NCBI GenBank assembly: GCA_001627335.1
Contig: LUPK01000015.1
Span: 27,860 to 91,859, forward strand
Direction of reading: 5' to 3'
Origin: Nocardioides sp. REDSEA-S33_B3
GTDB lineage: Bacteria > Actinomycetota > Actinomycetes > Propionibacteriales > Nocardioidaceae
Length of the DNA: 64,000 bases
The notes beneath the pieces are model-generated. The model worked only from the letters and a program-made list of their open reading frames with translations, searched no databases and was not told the DNA's origin. The position numbers and the translations under genes are program-made. How positions within the stretch are numbered: position 1 is the stretch's first letter; each line of letters starts with the position of its first letter. This document shows, piece after piece, positions 19,836-30,366 of the stretch.

Positions 19836-21305
19836 ATGGGACCAGCAGCGATGACCCTTCTGTCGGAAACCACGAGCCGGTGGTCTGGCGCCCGCAGTCG
19901 CTATCTCCGCGCCCTGCCGCTCACGGCTCTGGCCATCGACGTCGCCCTCATGGTTGGCATCGGGCTGATCGCAATAGTCGGGCGGCGCGAGCTCGACATC
20001 TTTACCTCTTCGGCCAGTGTTGAGAGTAGCGCGAGTGTTGCGGGACCGATGATCATCGCAGGATGGATCGCCACAATCGCGCTCGCAGGCGGCTACAAGA
20101 AGGATGTCTTCGGCGCAGGCACCGACGAGTACCGTCGAGTTTTCAACGCCAGCATCATTGCCGCCGGGCTGTCGGGCGTCGGTTGCTACCTCGCGAAGTA
20201 CGACCTCTCACGGGGGTTTTTCCTGCTCGCGTTCGGCGCGGGCATCCCCACGCTGCTCGTCGGCCGGCTTCTACTCCGCCGTGCGGTACAGCAAGCGCGC
20301 AAGCACGGCTCACTGCGCCAGCGAGTACTTATCGCTGGCAGCCGCTCGCATGTCGACGAGATCGCAGCTGTCCTTCGACGGGAGACCTGGCTCGGCTATG
20401 AGGTGATCGGGGCCCTGACCCCCGAGTACGACCTCGCGGAGGAGACTTCGTCCGGAGTTCCAGTCCTAGGGAATACGAGCGACGCCACCCAATTGGTAGC
20501 GGCAGCCCGAGCCGATGTCATCTTCTACGCGGGTGGCTCAGTAGGCGCGTCAAGCCAGTTCCGTTGCTCATTATGGGACCTGGAACTGCACGACGTCCAA
20601 GTGGTTGTCGCCCCTAGTGTCACCGACATCTCGGCCGAGAGAATTAGGATTCGTCCCGTAGCGGGGTTACCGCTGATCCATGTGGACCCGCCGACCTGGT
20701 CCGACGCGAGTCGATGGGGAAAGCGCCTATTCGACATCATAGGCTCGTCTCTGTTGCTGATCGTCTTCTGCCCACTTATGGCCGCCATTGCAACTCAAAT
20801 CAAAGTCAACGACCAGGGTCCGGCGCTTTTTCGACAGACACGCACCGGCAGGGAAGGGCGCGAGTTCTCTTGCTTGAAGTTTCGCACCATGGTCGTCGAC
20901 GCCGAAACTAAATTGGCAGCCCTACACCAGCAGGCCGGATATTCGGAAGGCCTGTTTAAGATTCATGACGACCCCCGGGTGACTTCACCGGGGAGGTGGC
21001 TGCGCCGATTTTCGCTGGATGAACTGCCACAATTGATCAACGTCTTGCGCGGCGAGATGAGTTTGGTCGGCCCACGGCCACCTCTCCCGCACGAAGTCGC
21101 AGCCTATGACGACTACACATCCCGCCGACTGCGTGTACGGCCAGGAATGACCGGCCTCTGGCAGGTATCGGGACGATCCGACCTGACCTGGTCAGAGACC
21201 ATCCGACTGGACCTGTACTATGTGGATAACTGGTCAATGCTGCAGGATCTGACAATTCTGTTTCGGACGTTAGGCGCTGTCCTCGGGGCCCGCGGCGCGT
21301 ACTGA
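19836..21305 (+). CDS. Undecaprenyl-phosphate sugar phosphotransferase (WbaP/CpsE-like initiating transferase)
   Basis: GKRLFDIIGSSLLLIVFCPLMAAIA...SCLKFRTMVVDAE...FSLDELPQLINVLRGEMSLVGPRPPLP...RPGMTGLWQVSGRSDLTW. Confidence 0.92.
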   Translation: MGPAAMTLLSETTSRWSGARSRYLRALPLTALAIDVALMVGIGLIAIVGRRELDIFTSSASVESSASVAGPMIIAGWIATIALAGGYKKDVFGAGTDEYRRVFNASIIAAGLSGVGCYLAKYDLSRGFFLLAFGAGIPTLLVGRLLLRRAVQQARKHGSLRQRVLIAGSRSHVDEIAAVLRRETWLGYEVIGALTPEYDLAEETSSGVPVLGNTSDATQLVAAARADVIFYAGGSVGASSQFRCSLWDLELHDVQVVVAPSVTDISAERIRIRPVAGLPLIHVDPPTWSDASRWGKRLFDIIGSSLLLIVFCPLMAAIATQIKVNDQGPALFRQTRTGREGREFSCLKFRTMVVDAETKLAALHQQAGYSEGLFKIHDDPRVTSPGRWLRRFSLDELPQLINVLRGEMSLVGPRPPLPHEVAAYDDYTSRRLRVRPGMTGLWQVSGRSDLTWSETIRLDLYYVDNWSMLQDLTILFRTLGAVLGARGAY

Positions 21306-21490
21306 CGCCGCCGACCTGAATCCCTCATGCCGGCGCAACACAACCTCCGAACAACTCAGTGGGAGACCAGCATTCTCAAAGCGCATCAGAATTAGATCTA
21401 CTAAGCGGCTTTGCAGGACTTATGGCTAGTAAGTCACGTCAAGGACTCCAACATGGTCCTTAGTTAGAAGCAAGCGAGGAGTAGCAGTCA

Positions 21491-22021
21491 TTGAGCCTTC
21501 GTCACAATATTCGCCGCGCGATTCACCGCCTTTTGGGCCTCATGGCTTCAGTGCGCTTTGCAGGCGCCGAAGGACTGCGCTCAGAGGGATTTCCCCGAAT
21601 CGTTAGGTTGCGAGGAGGAACTGTTCGCCTTGGCCGCAACGTAAAACTGCACCGCAAGCTACTGCTTCACTTGTACACCCCGTTCGCATTGGTTGAGATC
21701 GGGGATGACACTTACCTAAATGAGGACTGTAGGCTTTATTGCTTCGACAGAATTTCAATTGGAAAGTCGTGTGCGATCGCCTGGGGTGTGCATATGACTG
21801 ACAGCAACCATCACGAACTCGATGACGTGCCGAAGACTCTTCCTATAACGATTGGCGACGGCGTTTGGATTGGCGCTCGCGTCACCATTCTCCCAGGTGT
21901 CACTATCGGCGATGGAGCCATCGTCGGTGCAGGTAGTGTTGTTGCGAATGACATCCCGCCCCGTTCGCTGTGCTTGGGTACCCCTGCGCGAGTCGTACGC
22001 CAAGGTGTCGAATGGAGGTAG
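21491..22021 (+). CDS. Hexapeptide-repeat O-acetyltransferase
   Basis: ITIGDGVWIGARVTILPGVTIGDGAIVGAGSVVANDIPPRSLCLGTPARVV; TTG start. Confidence 0.85.
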   Translation: MSLRHNIRRAIHRLLGLMASVRFAGAEGLRSEGFPRIVRLRGGTVRLGRNVKLHRKLLLHLYTPFALVEIGDDTYLNEDCRLYCFDRISIGKSCAIAWGVHMTDSNHHELDDVPKTLPITIGDGVWIGARVTILPGVTIGDGAIVGAGSVVANDIPPRSLCLGTPARVVRQGVEWR

Positions 22022-22374
22022 AAGCGGATGCGGTGCCGAGATTCGCCTTCAAGGTGTTGACGATGAGTCCGCCTGACGGCACGCCTCGGAGAAGCCACTT
22101 GTAAGTACGCATCCTCGGCGATACCGGAGCGTCGACGGGCTCCAGTAGTCGAAGCGACACCGAGGAGAGGGTGTCGTGGCAAGACGGACGTATGACCCGT
22201 TGGTAGTCGAAGAGTACCTAGCGCTGATCGCGCGGGGCGTGGGCTACACCGACGCCAACGCACGTCATTCGGGCCGGGGCTGCGGTGGTGGGCCAAGTTC
22301 GCTCCCATCGACTTCCCCGAGGTCGCCTTCCACCACGGCCGGCCGGCCGGGCTTCGCGGGGCACCGGCCCCGGC

Positions 22375-22585
22375 CGGGACTGGCAGATTTCCTGTGTAAC
22401 TGGCCTCTGGCGTTCCTGGTTGTCCGAGGGGTTGATGCGTCCCCCGAAGGTGATGGCGAAGGCGTTGAGTGCTGACTCCCATCGGATGACCCATCGTGCC
22501 TTGCCGGTGCCGGTGGGGTCGAGTGATCGGGTCACCAGGTAGAGGCACTTCAAGGCGGCCTGGTGCTGGCACAGGCAGAAGCGAG
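22375..22585 (-). pseudogene. C-terminal fragment of an IS256-type transposase
   Basis: Minus strand reads ALKCLYLVTRSLDPTGTGKARWVIRWESALNAFAITFGGRI. Confidence 0.65.
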
Positions 22586-22591
22586 CAGTGG

Positions 22592-23278
22592 TCGATGATC
22601 GCGACTCTGGAGCATCTGCTGGCGCGTGAGGTCGAGGCCACCGAAGCCCGCAAACTCGCCGGTCGACTGCGGTTCGCCTCGTTGCCGACACCCGCCACCT
22701 TAGCGGACTTCGACTTCGACGCCGCCCCCGGCGTCGACAAGAAGCTCCTCGACGAGCTCGCGGCCTGTCGCTACCTCGAGTCCGCCACCAACGTGCTCCT
22801 CATCGGCCCGCCCAGGGTCGGGAAGACCCACTTGGCTGTCGGCCTCAGCCGAGCCGCAGCCGAAGCGGGCTACCGGACCTACTTCACCACCGCCGCCGAC
22901 CTCGCCGCCCGCTGCCACCGCGCCGCGATCGATGGACGGTGGTCGACCACCATGCGGTTCTTCGCCGGCCCCACTCTGCTGATCATCGACGAGCTCGGCT
23001 ACCTCCCGCTGCCCGGCGAGGCAGCGTCCGCGCTGTTCCAGGACGTGTCCCAGCGCTACCTGAAGACCAGCATCGTCCTGACCACCAACCGCGGCGTCGC
23101 CTCCTGGGGCGAGGCCCTCGGCGACACCACCGACGCCGCCGCCGCCATGCTCGACCGACTCCTGCACCGCTCCTTCGTGCTCAACCTCGACGGCGACTCC
23201 TACCGCCTACGCGACCACCACGCCGAGAACGAAGCACTCCGAGTTACCGCGTCCGGCACCCGCCGACCGCTACAGTGA
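22592..23278 (+). CDS. IstB-like ATPase of an IS21-type element, N-terminally short, no istA partner
   Basis: ATNVLLIGPPRVGKTHLAVGLSRAA...LLIIDELGYLPLPGEAASALFQDVSQRY...LTTNRGVASWGE. Confidence 0.8.
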   Translation, partial: SMIATLEHLLAREVEATEARKLAGRLRFASLPTPATLADFDFDAAPGVDKKLLDELAACRYLESATNVLLIGPPRVGKTHLAVGLSRAAAEAGYRTYFTTAADLAARCHRAAIDGRWSTTMRFFAGPTLLIIDELGYLPLPGEAASALFQDVSQRYLKTSIVLTTNRGVASWGEALGDTTDAAAAMLDRLLHRSFVLNLDGDSYRLRDHHAENEALRVTASGTRRPLQ

Positions 23279-23329
23279 CCACCGCCCAGGGTGGGGACTT
23301 TCGATGAGCATCCCTGGGGAACTTCGGCG

Positions 23330-24042
23330 AGCGCCATCAATCAACGCAGTCGTTTGCTCGCCACCGGCGTCACCAACGAGGGCCACCATGAGGTCCTCGG
23401 CATGCGTTTGGCCATCGCCGAGAGCGGTCGGCGTGGAACGAGTTCCTCGCCGACCTGGTGGCCCGCGGCCTGCCCGGCGTGCGGCTGGTGACCACCGACG
23501 CGCACCGCGGCCTGGTCGAGGCGGTCGCCGCGAACCTGCCCGGCGCGGCCTGGCAGCGCTGCCGCACCCACTACGCCTTCAACCTGATGGGAGTGACACC
23601 CAAAGGCATGTGGCCGGCAGGCATGGCGATGCTGCACAGCGTCTACGACCAGCCCGACACCGCCGCGGTCTACGCCCAGTTTGACCGGCTCCTGGACTGC
23701 GTCGACCAAAAGCTGCCCGAGGTCCACGACCACCTCGACCGTGCTCGAGCCGACCTGCTGTCCTTCACCGGCTTCCCGAAGGAGATCTGGACCCAGATCT
23801 GGTCCAACAGCCCCACCGAGGGACCCAACAAGGAGATCCGACGCCGCACAGACCCGGTCGGGATCTTCCCCACCCGCGAAGCCATCGTGCGCGTGGTCGG
23901 TGCCGTGTTGGCCGAGCAGACCGACGAATGGGCCGAGGGCCGCTACCTCGGACTCGAAGTCCTTACCCGCTCGCGCGTCAACATTGTCCCCACCAACGAC
24001 ACCGAGATCGGAGCAGAAGACCTACCCGCCCTGACCGCCTGA
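23330..24042 (+). pseudogene. IS256-family transposase remnant, N-truncated and frameshifted
   Basis: ATGVTNEGHHEVLGMRLAIAES, then after a frame change LVTTDAHRGLVEAVAANLPGAAWQRCRTHYAFNLM...REAIVRVVGAVLAEQTDEWAEGRYLGLE. Confidence 0.8.
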
Positions 24043-24209
24043 CCCATCAGCGAAGGAACGCAGCGCTACACCACTCCCGGGGACTTAATCCCCACTACTC
24101 GACCCTGATGATTAAGAACTTAGCATCATACTGGTCTACAGTTCCACGGCCGCCCTAGATCGCAATGCCCGTGAATTCACACACTTCAAACTTCTTACCC
24201 GACCCAACC

Positions 24210-25013
24210 CTAGGTCTTTGACTTGGACGACTCATCATTTGATCGGCCCATTTCCCACAGGTACATCTCTATCAGGCCATCGTAGAATCCCAGCAAAGAT
24301 GCCACAACCAAACCGCGACTGCCGTCCAGAACCCCGCCCCTTACGGTAAGCTTCCACACGGTGCGGAGAAATGGGCGTAGCAGAAGACGCCACACCTTAA
24401 AGCGACGACCCATAGCGTATCGCTCTTGCGCTTCTTGACGCGCATACCGCATCAAGCTGCGTTCCACGAATTCAGATACTTCATCATAGTCAAGATGGAT
24501 CATAACCCCATCTCTAGGCGTAATCGTCGCGACGGGGCCGACCACTGCCACCTGTTGGTGGATTGTGTTGCCCCAGGAACGATCCCAACTGTCCGCACGA
24601 AACAGGCCCACCTGCCTCGCCTCCAGCCAGCCGCCGTGACGCACTGCTCCACCGAACAACACGTTCAACCGGGCGAAGCGTACAGCGGACACTTCCCCCG
24701 TCGAGATGAACGACCGGAGCGATCGCGCCAAGTCGTCAGTGACGCGCTCGTCCGCATCCATACGAAGAATCCACCCATGCCGAACCAGTGAGAACCCTTG
24801 CTTAAACAGACGCTCTACGTTGCCCGAAGCCTCAGGCTGGGCCTGGACGACCCATGCCCCGGCGCGACGGGCGTACTCGGCGGTCTCATCGGTACTGAAA
24901 TCGTCGATCACGATAACTCTGGTCGCAAGGCTGGCCGCAGAACGGATAGCATCAGCTATCTGCGCAGCCTCGTTTCTCGCGGCAATTACTGCAACTACCT
25001 CGTCATCCGACAT
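24210..25013 (-). CDS. Glycosyltransferase family 2
   Basis: VVAVIAARNEAAQIADAI...VIDDFSTDETAEYAR...HGWILRMDADERVTDD. Confidence 0.88.
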   Translation of the reverse strand: MSDDEVVAVIAARNEAAQIADAIRSAASLATRVIVIDDFSTDETAEYARRAGAWVVQAQPEASGNVERLFKQGFSLVRHGWILRMDADERVTDDLARSLRSFISTGEVSAVRFARLNVLFGGAVRHGGWLEARQVGLFRADSWDRSWGNTIHQQVAVVGPVATITPRDGVMIHLDYDEVSEFVERSLMRYARQEAQERYAMGRRFKVWRLLLRPFLRTVWKLTVRGGVLDGSRGLVVASLLGFYDGLIEMYLWEMGRSNDESSKSKT

Positions 25014-25015
25014 AT

Positions 25016-26125
25016 TTAAGACCTTATCACTCGATTGCGGAGACTTCGTAGAACCATGCGCAACACTGCACCCACGCGGGCTGCCGCGGAGAAGCCGTGA
25101 CCGCGAGTTCCCAACATCCAGACATAACCAACGCCAGACGATATGGACCTGAGTTCGGTCATTTCTTCGGGTGCCGTGTTCGCGATCTGCATGATGGCTT
25201 CCCCATATTCGCGCACAGGCCGTCGTGAACTGCCGACTGACTTTGAACTGAACTCAAACCGCGAGAGGCTTGTGTCAGCATTTTTAAGCAGCCAGCCACG
25301 GCTCGCGAACAAGAATGAAGATTGAGGCAGATACTCCACCGGTGCGCAGTCCCAGCCTAGGCTGGCAGCGAAGATCACCGGCAGACCCGTTTCCTGCGCC
25401 TCGAAGACCGTATTTCCAAACGTTTCGCCAATACGCGAATAATGCACGTACAGATCGGCACCTCTATAAATCTCTGAGAGGTCGTCCTGATATGGCAGAT
25501 CCTCAACCCTCACGCCAGCCACACTTGTCACAGCGTGGGGACCTGGATAGCCGACGCGCACAAGACGTACGGGCCTGCGTGTCTTTCGATGGAGCGCAAC
25601 AGCATACTCAAGTTCAAAGTTCGACCACTTGATGGGGTCGGGCCTACCTATCCTGAGAAGAGTTAACTCCCCTCTGTCAGGCAGCGACCTAATTGTAGAA
25701 GTTCTACCAGAACCCCACCTGGGATTAGGGAGCACAAAGCAGGACGACGTTTGTTTCAGCCCCTCGAGCCGTGACCGGAGCTGGTATCTCATTTGTCCGT
25801 CCCTACTCATCAGGCATATTCGGTAGTTCCGGTGCACCGGGCGATTCACACTTGGCATGGCGAAGACGTTCTTTTCAACAATCACGGCCCCCAGTTCAAG
25901 ACAGTGCTCGAGAGTCCGCCTCTCAGACATAGATATCTCTGCGGAAGATTGCCAAAAGATGACACAATCCGACACGTCCATGGCGTTGAGTTCTTCCAAT
26001 TGGGCAACAGAGACTGAGTAGGCGAGAGATGTACCTGACTCGGCAATCGCCTCAACAAGCAATTGCGTTCCTCCTCGTCCGTAGGCCCCAGCAGCGGACG
26101 TAACCAGAATGAGTTTCTTCACCAT
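25016..26125 (-). CDS. Glycosyltransferase, GT-B (family 1/4-like)
   Basis: LLRIGRPDPIKWSNFELEYAVAL...IYRGADLYVHYSRIGETFGNTVFEAQETGLPVI. Confidence 0.82.
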   Translation of the reverse strand: MVKKLILVTSAAGAYGRGGTQLLVEAIAESGTSLAYSVSVAQLEELNAMDVSDCVIFWQSSAEISMSERRTLEHCLELGAVIVEKNVFAMPSVNRPVHRNYRICLMSRDGQMRYQLRSRLEGLKQTSSCFVLPNPRWGSGRTSTIRSLPDRGELTLLRIGRPDPIKWSNFELEYAVALHRKTRRPVRLVRVGYPGPHAVTSVAGVRVEDLPYQDDLSEIYRGADLYVHYSRIGETFGNTVFEAQETGLPVIFAASLGWDCAPVEYLPQSSFLFASRGWLLKNADTSLSRFEFSSKSVGSSRRPVREYGEAIMQIANTAPEEMTELRSISSGVGYVWMLGTRGHGFSAAARVGAVLRMVLRSLRNRVIRS

Positions 26126-26167
26126 TGCGACTCTCTCTCGTAATCTTGAGGCAGTAGACTGGGGTAC

Positions 26168-27529
26168 GTGCCCCGTGAGACCCGTCCCCCCGTCCTAGTC
26201 GCAGGCACTCTCTCCGTGGCTCTCCTGCTGGGAGGAACACGATGGGGAGCCTACGTCGGAGTGGGTCCTCTCTACCTGTCTGATCTATTGCTGGCGTTCG
26301 CGGGCCTCGGAGTTCTCATTCGGGCGCAGTTGCCAGCCTACCGCGAACTTCGCAAAGGGCATGCTCCTGCTCACGGGCGGGACAGTCAGGTGACATCACT
26401 TGCCTTAGTTTGCTGGCTATTGTTGGCCTACACGATCGCCAGGCTGATCATAGGGTCGTCCTTGTCCATTGATGTACTTCGGGATGCCGCTCCTTATGGT
26501 TACGTTGTAGTCGCCCTCTTAGCTGGCAGCAGAGTTGGCGGCGCCGACGCGAGAAGCACGTTGGACCGCACCGGCCGCGCACTCACTTGCGTCCTGAAAT
26601 TTCACGCAGTTTGGGTCCTGGCGGCAACAACTAGCCAAGTTTTCGCGAACTGGCACTTCCCCGTGAACCCAGCGGCTGTACACATCTGGCTGTTCCAGAC
26701 CCGGAATGATATGGATACCATGCTACTCGGCGTGCTTGCGTCTATTCTGGTTTTTCGGGTTCTGAGTGGGCGTCGATCCGGGTACCCGTTGCTCTGGCTT
26801 GCAGTCTGCTTGATCGGCACATTGAGCACTGGATCGAGAGCAGGACTTGCATCAGCCATCTTGCTCTGTTGTCTCTCAGTCGTTCTCGCGTACAGACGAG
26901 GTCTAACCCGCAACGCCGGCTTGATCTCCGCGGCCTTAGTGCCCATGTTTCTCATCGGCATGATGGCCGTGCTTCCCCAAACCGACATCGGTCAGCGACT
27001 CGCAGGCACACTCGGCGCGTCGGCGGACGGCAGTGAACTCGGTTTGGGGGCTGCCGGCACGACCGAAGCCAGAAAGGAAGCATGGGTCGCTCTGTATAAC
27101 TACTCAGTCGATGACGCATTCCGGGCAGTTGCTGGAGTTGGGTTCGGCCCCGACGTTCTCTTCGATTCAGGCGCCCGGAGGCTTTTGGTTGGCGCAGATC
27201 CCTCCGAAGAGACAATACCGCGAGCACCCCACAACTTCTGGTTAAACACGCTCGCGCGACTTGGCGTCATAGGCCTCATGCTGTACTTTTGGCTGATATT
27301 TTTGGCATTGCGGGAGGCGATTCGAGCATGGCCACGCGGAAACGAACTCGATCTCCTAGTCGGTTCTTTGATTCTAGGAACGTTGATCATCGCAACTCTG
27401 GGTGTTGTTATGGAGTCACCTTTCGGCGCCGTGCCGTTTTACTACTGCGTAGGCCTACTGATGGCGCAGCAGCGAGCACAGCGGCACACACGACGTAAAT
27501 ACCCTCACTTAGAGAGCGCGATAGCATGA
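26168..27529 (+). CDS. O-antigen ligase/polymerase-like (Wzy) membrane protein
   Basis: Multi-TM ORF; GTLSTGSRAGLASAILL; APHNFWLNTLARLGVIGLMLYFW. Confidence 0.8.
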   Translation: MPRETRPPVLVAGTLSVALLLGGTRWGAYVGVGPLYLSDLLLAFAGLGVLIRAQLPAYRELRKGHAPAHGRDSQVTSLALVCWLLLAYTIARLIIGSSLSIDVLRDAAPYGYVVVALLAGSRVGGADARSTLDRTGRALTCVLKFHAVWVLAATTSQVFANWHFPVNPAAVHIWLFQTRNDMDTMLLGVLASILVFRVLSGRRSGYPLLWLAVCLIGTLSTGSRAGLASAILLCCLSVVLAYRRGLTRNAGLISAALVPMFLIGMMAVLPQTDIGQRLAGTLGASADGSELGLGAAGTTEARKEAWVALYNYSVDDAFRAVAGVGFGPDVLFDSGARRLLVGADPSEETIPRAPHNFWLNTLARLGVIGLMLYFWLIFLALREAIRAWPRGNELDLLVGSLILGTLIIATLGVVMESPFGAVPFYYCVGLLMAQQRAQRHTRRKYPHLESAIA

Positions 27530-28383
27530 CTACCAGTCTGGAAGTATTGACCCCATCATTCGGCTACGGGCGCTACATCACCGAGGCAGGGTGCAGCATC
27601 GCTGGTCAAGGCAACTGGGGCGTCACGTGGCGCGTTCAAGATGCTGGCTCCACGGATGAAACATTGTCGGAACTCGCGAACTTTGAGCGCCCAGACCCCG
27701 TTTTGGACTTACACGTGCAGCGGGATAATGGGCAGTCTCACGCATTGAACTTGGCTCTCGCCCGTGCTTCGTCGGAGTTCATAGGTTGGCTGAATGCAGA
27801 CGAATTCTATCTCCCCGGCGCTTTTGACAAGTTTCAGCGCACCGCCGCTGACGATTCGGCCGCGGATGTGATTTACGGTGATTGCGCCTTCGTGGACGCC
27901 GATGGCGCGCTTCTTCGCCTCGTCCCTGGTCACACATTCGACATCAGCGTCCTGCGCTACTACGGATGCTTTATCAGTTCATGTACCACGTTCGTCCGAG
28001 TAAGTGCGATAGAAGCTGTAGGCGGATGGAATGAAGATCTGCGCCGAAGCATGGATTGGGACTTATGGCTACGACTAGCCGCAAATGGAGCTCGATTCAG
28101 ATACATCCCCGCACCACTTAGCGCCTTTCGAGTCCATGAGGCACAGGTGACAGCAACTCCGGAAAGTGCCGACGCCGACGAATTCTCGACACTAGATGGT
28201 ATGCATAACATCACGAGGAGTAGGCGGAGCGCGCGAGCTGCCAAACTTCGACACAGACGTCTTAAGTTGGCTGAGGGCGCATATGTACGAGAGTTGCGAG
28301 CAAAGAGGTTAAGGCCGGAGCGCGTGGCATGGACTTCTGATGGGCTCCCTACTGCAGCGGCTACGGCCTTGGCGCACCTCTGA
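27526..28383 (+). CDS. Glycosyltransferase family 2
   Basis: EVLTPSFGYGRYI...WRVQDAGSTDETLSEL...FIGWLNADEFYLPGAF...DWDLWLRLAANGA. Confidence 0.85.
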   Translation: MTTSLEVLTPSFGYGRYITEAGCSIAGQGNWGVTWRVQDAGSTDETLSELANFERPDPVLDLHVQRDNGQSHALNLALARASSEFIGWLNADEFYLPGAFDKFQRTAADDSAADVIYGDCAFVDADGALLRLVPGHTFDISVLRYYGCFISSCTTFVRVSAIEAVGGWNEDLRRSMDWDLWLRLAANGARFRYIPAPLSAFRVHEAQVTATPESADADEFSTLDGMHNITRSRRSARAAKLRHRRLKLAEGAYVRELRAKRLRPERVAWTSDGLPTAAATALAHL

Positions 28384-28385
28384 GA

Positions 28386-29612
28386 ATGCGGATCTGGCCG
28401 CGCAGTGCTGCAGCTCCTGCACTCATTTCAGATCAACTGCTGTTTTCTGCAGGAAACTTTGGTTGCTCTCTTGTCGCTCTTCATGCTCTAGATAAGGGCA
28501 ACTTCGGGATCTTCGCATTTGTTTGGGGCGTGTCTTGGGGCAGCTTCGCCGTCCTCTCGGAGGCAACGATCACCCGCTCGCGGATCGCGGATGACCAAAC
28601 CGGCAGTTCACAATTGGCCGTCCTGAAGAACGCGTATCAAAAGTGCTATCTACTCTTACTAGCACTACTCCTCCCTGTGGTCCTTCTCGGCGGCGCAGGG
28701 GCGGCACACGCGTCGGCGGCACTACTCCTGACGGTTTCAGCGTGCTGTATGGGTGCCTCCCGCCAACTCCGCGCGCAACAGCGAGATTGGCGACGCTTAG
28801 TCGAAGGATCATGCCTTTACGCCGCCCTGAGCCTTAGTATTCTCATCGGAGTCGCATGGAGCTTCGAAGCGAGCCCAGAAGCGCTAATCGCTGTGTCATC
28901 GTTGACACTGTTCGCTGCCTCGGGAGCTAGGGGGGTCGTCGCTTCGCGATTGCGAAATGGCTATTGGGAGGCACTAGGCACTGTCATTTTTCGCGTCGCC
29001 TCGGGAGTTGCTTTCGCAACTTCAACAGCGGCCCGAGTTCTGCTCTACACATACTTGCTCACATCTGCTGCCGTTTTGTTGCGGGGGGCTGAAGAATATG
29101 CTTACTACGCACAGCTTCTCCTCCTCGTTGCCCCAGCGCAGATTCTATCCGCCAGCCTCCCCTGGCTGTCTATTGGCCGCTGGGGAGCTAGTTCCAGCAG
29201 GCCTGAAACGCTCCGAGCAGAGACCCGAACGCAACTCTTCTGGTACTTATCTGCTTCGTTGGTCCTAGCAGTCCTCTACGCTTCATGCGGTGGCTGGGTA
29301 GCCGGTCTCGTCGGAATGGAGTTCTCGGGCGATGGCGCCTACCCGTATTACGCTGGGTTGTTGGTTTTTGGCATAGTGATGAGCGTTTGGTCCTCACTAC
29401 TTAGCCAGGTTGCGAACTGTCCTCGTCGGCAGCTTATTTCCGTTATCGTGGCCGGAGTCGTCGCCACTGCCGCACTCTTTCTGGGCGCGCCTATTGGTCT
29501 TGTTGCTGGGTTGCCGTACCTTGCCGCCGGTACCTCCGCTTACATATTGTATGGTCGTCACATCGTGATGTGGGGCGGCTTGGATCATGGAAGGCGGATT
29601 CTCGATGCCTGA
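28386..29612 (+). CDS. Wzx-like flippase / polysaccharide export membrane protein
   Basis: 408-aa polytopic ORF in cluster context, immediately downstream of the glycosyltransferase. Confidence 0.65.
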   Translation: MRIWPRSAAAPALISDQLLFSAGNFGCSLVALHALDKGNFGIFAFVWGVSWGSFAVLSEATITRSRIADDQTGSSQLAVLKNAYQKCYLLLLALLLPVVLLGGAGAAHASAALLLTVSACCMGASRQLRAQQRDWRRLVEGSCLYAALSLSILIGVAWSFEASPEALIAVSSLTLFAASGARGVVASRLRNGYWEALGTVIFRVASGVAFATSTAARVLLYTYLLTSAAVLLRGAEEYAYYAQLLLLVAPAQILSASLPWLSIGRWGASSSRPETLRAETRTQLFWYLSASLVLAVLYASCGGWVAGLVGMEFSGDGAYPYYAGLLVFGIVMSVWSSLLSQVANCPRRQLISVIVAGVVATAALFLGAPIGLVAGLPYLAAGTSAYILYGRHIVMWGGLDHGRRILDA

Positions 29613-30366
29613 ATACATCTGGCTAGCCGACATTCCTTTCCTGCGCTTTCCTAGCGCGGACAATGCGGCGGACGACATAGTAAAGTCCGCTGCAAGACGC
29701 TCGTTTGGGCGAAACGTTCATTTAGCAAATGCGTACACGAGCGTCTGCGCTGCCAAGGACCCGGCTTTTCTTTCGATTCTGCAGCATGCTTGGAGGGTCT
29801 TGCCTGACGGTCGCTCGGTGGTTTTGGCCGGGAAGCTACTCCGGGCAATGCGCTTGACTCAGGTGCCGGGACCTTCTCTCTTCGAGGATGTGCTGGACTT
29901 TGGTCGTGGCGGGGGGGTTCGACACTTCATGTTAGGGACAACACCAGAGACTCTTGTTAGGCTGCGTGAGAGTCTCGAAAAGAAGTTCCCAGGGGTGCTT
30001 ATAGTGGGACAACTGGCTCCACCCTATCGAGACGACTGGGACCGGATGGAAGTGCAGGACTGGATTGTACAGTTTGAGGCGGTTAACGCCGACATCGTTT
30101 GGATCGGCCTGGGGACCCCGAAACAGGACCGTGTCGCTGGACTCCTCGCTCAACAGTCGGACAGGATCTTCATTGCAGTGGGGGCTGCGTTTGACTTCAG
30201 CAGCGGTACGAAGCGTCGCGGTCCACGCATTCTACGAAGGCTCGGGTTGGAGTGGCTCTTCCGCCTGTTAAGCGAACCAAAGCGGCTGTGGCGTAGATAT
30301 CTGCTCGGGCTTCCGGAATTTGCGTGGGTTCTGCTTCGCGCGGAAAGGAGATGTCGCCAGAGATGA
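29605..30366 (+). CDS. WecG/TagA/CpsF family glycosyltransferase
   Basis: NAYTSVCAAKDPAFLSIL...LPDGRSVVLAGKLL...DIVWIGLGTPKQDRVAGLL...AVGAAFDFSSGTKRRGPRILRRLGLEWLFRLLSEPKRLWRRYL. Confidence 0.92.
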   Translation: MPEYIWLADIPFLRFPSADNAADDIVKSAARRSFGRNVHLANAYTSVCAAKDPAFLSILQHAWRVLPDGRSVVLAGKLLRAMRLTQVPGPSLFEDVLDFGRGGGVRHFMLGTTPETLVRLRESLEKKFPGVLIVGQLAPPYRDDWDRMEVQDWIVQFEAVNADIVWIGLGTPKQDRVAGLLAQQSDRIFIAVGAAFDFSSGTKRRGPRILRRLGLEWLFRLLSEPKRLWRRYLLGLPEFAWVLLRAERRCRQR

